From positions 1-8,591 of the forward strand of contig CAYGZQ010000100.1 of the NCBI GenBank assembly GCA_964354375.1: a DNA stretch of 8,591 bases, written 5' to 3'. The translations under genes were made by a program, and so were the position numbers. Positions within the stretch are counted from its first letter, which is position 1, and every line of letters starts with the position of its first letter. This DNA is from CAYGZQ01 sp964354375 [NCBI: uncultured Planctomycetota bacterium] (GTDB lineage Bacteria; JAJVIF01; JAPKYR01). The notes beneath the pieces are model-generated. The model searched no databases, was not told the DNA's origin, and worked only from the letters and a program-made list of their open reading frames with translations. Below, in pieces: positions 7,057 through 8,591 of this stretch.

Positions 7057-7135
7057 GCAGCAACTCGGCACCGATGCCGGGATTCGGAGCCGAAATAGGG
7101 GTACTGGAAAAAGAGGCAAAAAATTGTCTTATAGC

Positions 7136-7164
7136 TTGACAGCTACGTTGCTCTATGGTATCAT
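7136..7164 (+). promoter_or_regulatory. Sigma-70-type promoter for the ECF sigma gene
   Basis: Perfect -35 TTGACA (7136-7141), 17-nt spacer, and -10 TATCAT (7159-7164, five of six to consensus). Transcription would start near 7171, about 60 nt before the sigma factor's ATG. It faces away from the glycosyltransferase start, so the 7039-7200 region controls both directions. The close match to the housekeeping consensus, rather than an ECF-type AAC...CGT pair, argues for housekeeping rather than autoregulated expression. Confidence 0.75.
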
Positions 7165-7216
7165 CGTACTATGGATGTAATACGCTAGAACCACAAGACG
7201 GTGGTCGGCGGCATCC

Positions 7217-7222
7217 GAGGAG
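7217..7222 (+). promoter_or_regulatory. Ribosome binding site choosing the sigma factor start
   Basis: GAGGAG is 8 nt before the ATG at 7231, but only 2 nt before the in-frame ATG at 7225, and would lie inside a GTG start at 7201. The 7231 start is therefore preferred. Confidence 0.6.
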
Positions 7223-7230
7223 AGATGACC

Positions 7231-7890
7231 ATGAACCGCAGTGAGCATCAGTCCAGGATTGCCAGAAGGAAGCTCTATGCAGCGCTGGCGTTGCTGACCG
7301 ATGAGGAGCTGGTAGTTGTCGTGAGGAAGGGGAATCCGGAGGGATACCAGGTTCTTGTCGAGAGGTACGAGGCGCTGGTCCGGTCGGTGGTGGCGAAGTG
7401 CGTAAGGAACGATCCGATGACGCTGGAGGACGCATGCCAGGAGACATTCCTGAGAGCCCTCGCACGGATCGCGGACCTTAGAGAGCCGGCACGGTTCAAG
7501 AGCTGGCTATGCGCGATCGCGCATAACCAGGCGCTTGACACCCTGCGACGGCAGCGTCAGATCAGTTCGTGCGATATTTCGGGCTCAGGGGGAGACGAAA
7601 ACCAGCCGGTGTGGCAGATTCCCGACACGAAAGCGAACCCGGCCGAAGCGCACTCGAGACGGGAGGTCGCGGGAGTGGTCCGGGAAGTACTCAGCGCTAT
7701 GCCTGATCTTTACCGGGATCCGATCACTCTGAGGTATGAGCAGGATCTCGATTACCAGGAGATCGCTGAGCTTCTCGGGAAACCTCTCGGCACCATCAAG
7801 AGTCTCATACATCGGGGCAAAGCAATCATGAAAGAGGAGCTGGCACGTCGCGCGGGCGGGTACGAAGGCGCAATGGTTCTCGCGGGCTGA
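7231..7890 (+). CDS. ECF-type RNA polymerase sigma factor
   Basis: A 219-residue group IV (extracytoplasmic function) sigma factor with only regions 2 and 4. Seen: region 2 from about residue 35 to 110, with YQVLVERYEALVRSVV, the core-binding LEDACQETFLRAL and FKSWLCAIAHNQALDTLRR; a variable linker (SGSGGDENQPVWQIPDTK); and region 4 from about 150 to 205, with MPDLYRDPITLRYEQDLD, the helix-turn-helix YQEIAELLGKPLGTIKSLIHRG and a short tail. It directs RNA polymerase to a small regulon, usually in response to an envelope or stress signal. A basic N-terminal extension of about 20 residues (RIARRKLYAALALL) precedes region 2. No anti-sigma or zinc-binding anti-sigma gene follows; the next gene is a GntR regulator 178 nt away on the same strand. 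The control mode is therefore unclear. Expression comes from the housekeeping-type promoter at 7136-7164. Confidence 0.9.
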   Translation: MNRSEHQSRIARRKLYAALALLTDEELVVVVRKGNPEGYQVLVERYEALVRSVVAKCVRNDPMTLEDACQETFLRALARIADLREPARFKSWLCAIAHNQALDTLRRQRQISSCDISGSGGDENQPVWQIPDTKANPAEAHSRREVAGVVREVLSAMPDLYRDPITLRYEQDLDYQEIAELLGKPLGTIKSLIHRGKAIMKEELARRAGGYEGAMVLAG

Positions 7891-7933
7891 AAGCGAAGTG
7901 GACTGCCGCAGGGAATGACTCAAAGTGGAAAGA

Positions 7934-7982
7934 CTCGGTAGCTGCTACCCCAGGCGTCCTCGCCTGGGTAGCTGCTACCGAG
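7934..7982. repeat. Nested palindromic (REP-like) element
   Basis: A 23-nt left arm (7934-7956) and a 22-nt right arm (7961-7982) pair around a TCCT loop with one mismatch and one bulged C. Within each arm the 13-mer GGTAGCTGCTACC (7937-7949 and 7967-7979) is itself a palindrome around a central T, so the two copies are direct and inverted repeats at once. The stem lies 44 nt after the sigma stop and lacks a T-tract on the plus strand. It could slow or end sigma transcription, but more likely it is a dispersed REP-type element. Confidence 0.75.
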
Positions 7983-8009
7983 GAGGTATCGCGAAAAGTG
8001 GTCATGTAG

Positions 8010-8031
8010 TACAATAATGCCCTAGCAGGGC
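8010..8031 (+). promoter_or_regulatory. Candidate GntR promoter -10 and downstream operator-like palindrome
   Basis: TACAAT (8010-8015) resembles a -10 box, though no -35 stands out at 16-18 nt. Directly after it is a perfect inverted repeat GCCCT-AGC-AGGGC (8019-8031) covering the expected transcription start. YtrA-type regulators usually repress their own operon through a palindrome near the promoter, so this is a plausible operator. It is equally readable as a small leader hairpin. Confidence 0.3.
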
Positions 8032-8068
8032 GAGATTCAGTCGCGCGGGATCGGCGGGTGATCGCAAC

Positions 8069-8452
8069 ATGGCCAACATCAATCTTGACCTCAAGAGCAA
8101 AGTGCCGATCTACATACAGATCCGCGACCAGCTGCGCCTGATGATAGCCACGGGCGAGCTTGGGGAGGAGTCGCAGATGCCTCCGGTGCGGGACCTGGCA
8201 AGCGAGCTTCTCATCAATCCGAACACGGTGCAGAAGGCGTACCATGAGCTCGAGCGGGAGGGCTACATCGAAACGCGCCGGGGCATGGGCACATTTGTCA
8301 CCAAGCGCGCAGAGGCCTCGATACATGCGAAAGAGAGAATCCATGCAGCAGACATCGCGCGCCATTTCGTTGTCCGCCTCTTGAAACTGGGCCTCACCCC
8401 CGACGAAATCGAGATCCTCGTGAAAGATGTCCTCGCCTCGCCGGGGGAATAG
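8069..8452 (+). CDS. YtrA-type GntR family transcriptional regulator
   Basis: A 127-residue repressor of the short YtrA branch of the GntR family. Seen: the winged helix-turn-helix at about residues 12-78 (VPIYIQIRDQLRLMIATGEL, MPPVRDLASELLINPNTVQK, YHELEREGYIETRRGMGTFV), which is the family's DNA-binding signature almost word for word; then a helical dimerisation tail of about 45 residues with no ligand-binding domain, as usual for YtrA. Members generally repress an adjacent ABC-transporter operon that responds to antibiotics, peptides or cell-wall stress. No transporter is visible before the window ends, so the target is unknown. The ATG has only a weak Shine-Dalgarno sequence (GGCGGG about 10 nt upstream). 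The last part of the coding sequence is repeated 150 nt downstream beyond a hairpin element, so the 3' end of this gene is a site of rearrangement or misassembly. Confidence 0.88.
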   Translation: MANINLDLKSKVPIYIQIRDQLRLMIATGELGEESQMPPVRDLASELLINPNTVQKAYHELEREGYIETRRGMGTFVTKRAEASIHAKERIHAADIARHFVVRLLKLGLTPDEIEILVKDVLASPGE

Positions 8453-8458
8453 CCGGGT

Positions 8459-8523
8459 CCCGGGATCCCATTTCGGCGAGACGGTAGCGGAATTCGAGGT
8501 CTCGAGCAAAATGGGATCCCGGG
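8459..8523. repeat. Hairpin element with perfect 15-bp inverted repeats
   Basis: CCCGGGATCCCATTT at 8459-8473 is perfectly inverted at 8509-8523. The 35-nt centre is also partly self-complementary (CGAGAC near each side, GAATTC in the middle). It begins 7 nt after the GntR stop. There is no T-tract on the plus strand, so it is not a clean intrinsic terminator. A REP/MITE-like element fits better. Confidence 0.75.
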
Positions 8524-8530
8524 CTACATA

Positions 8531-8591
8531 CTGAAGCTGGGCCTCACCCCCGACGAAATCGAGATCCTCGTGAAAGATGTCCTCGCCTCGC
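8531..8591 (+). pseudogene. Second copy of the GntR 3' coding end, cut by the window edge
   Basis: This stretch repeats 8381-8441 at an offset of exactly 150 nt. The last 51 nt are identical, and only two of 61 positions differ (8381 T/C and 8386 A/G). Both changes are synonymous (TTG to CTG for Leu, AAA to AAG for Lys). The same reading frame is kept, giving LKLGLTPDEIEILVKDVLAS again, without any upstream winged-helix part. It is either a duplicated gene fragment or an assembly join at a contig end. Confidence 0.6.

Noticed and set aside
7039-7119. 27-codon N-terminal extension of the glycosyltransferase
   Set aside because: It crosses the candidate TATAAT and looks like non-coding sequence; the family N-terminus begins at the ATG at 7038.
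7934-7982. CRISPR-like repeat pair
   Set aside because: There are only two 13-nt copies, both arms of one hairpin, with no further repeats or spacers and no cas genes.
7826-8509. 227-codon open frame on the minus strand
   Set aside because: It spans the sigma factor's 3' end, the palindrome and the whole GntR gene in antisense; the plus-strand genes are unmistakable.

Overview
The window looks like a GC-rich chromosomal contig from an uncultured, probably free-living bacterium. The codon use is GC-rich, small intergenic palindromic elements recur, and most genes belong to widely spread families. The mix (a CrtI-like FAD oxidoreductase, a parvulin-TPR lipoprotein, a GT4 glycosyltransferase, a YtrA-type GntR regulator) would fit a deep-branching phylum such as Armatimonadota or Chloroflexota. 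That placement is a guess; nothing in the window fixes the phylum.

Layout. Positions 174-7038 are a single run of minus-strand genes. In the direction of transcription they are a GT4-type glycosyltransferase (7038-5737), a lipoprotein with a parvulin-like foldase domain and TPR-like repeats (5649-4399), a membrane-anchored TlpA/ResA-type thioredoxin (4348-3800), a DUF262/DUF1524 (GmrSD-like) putative nuclease (3755-1992), the first ~41 codons of a type I restriction subunit HsdR, truncated (1995-1810), and a CrtI-like FAD-dependent oxidoreductase with a TTG start (1679-174). The envelope genes could form one functional group: glycan building, folding of exported proteins, and thiol redox outside the membrane. 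DUF262-hsdR' is the remnant of a restriction/defence locus inserted into this run. Its base composition is visibly lower in GC than its neighbours, and it ends in a C/G-rich inverted-repeat element (1706-1820).

Positions 7039-7200 form a divergent control region with a textbook sigma-70 promoter (TTGACA-17 bp-TATCAT) firing rightwards. It drives an ECF-type sigma factor (7231-7890) with no anti-sigma gene next to it. A long nested palindrome follows (7934-7982), then a short YtrA-type GntR regulator (8069-8452).

The right edge is the oddest part. Just after the GntR stop codon lies a hairpin element with perfect 15-bp inverted repeats (8459-8523). It is followed by a second, nearly identical copy of the last part of the GntR coding sequence (8531 to the window end), offset by exactly 150 nt. 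The only two differences from the first copy are synonymous. This could be a real element-associated duplication or an assembly join at a contig end.

I found no complete new system. The points that best repay a check are the DUF262 nuclease coupled by ATGA overlap to a decapitated hsdR, the parvulin domain lacking its conserved histidines, and the duplicated GntR tail.
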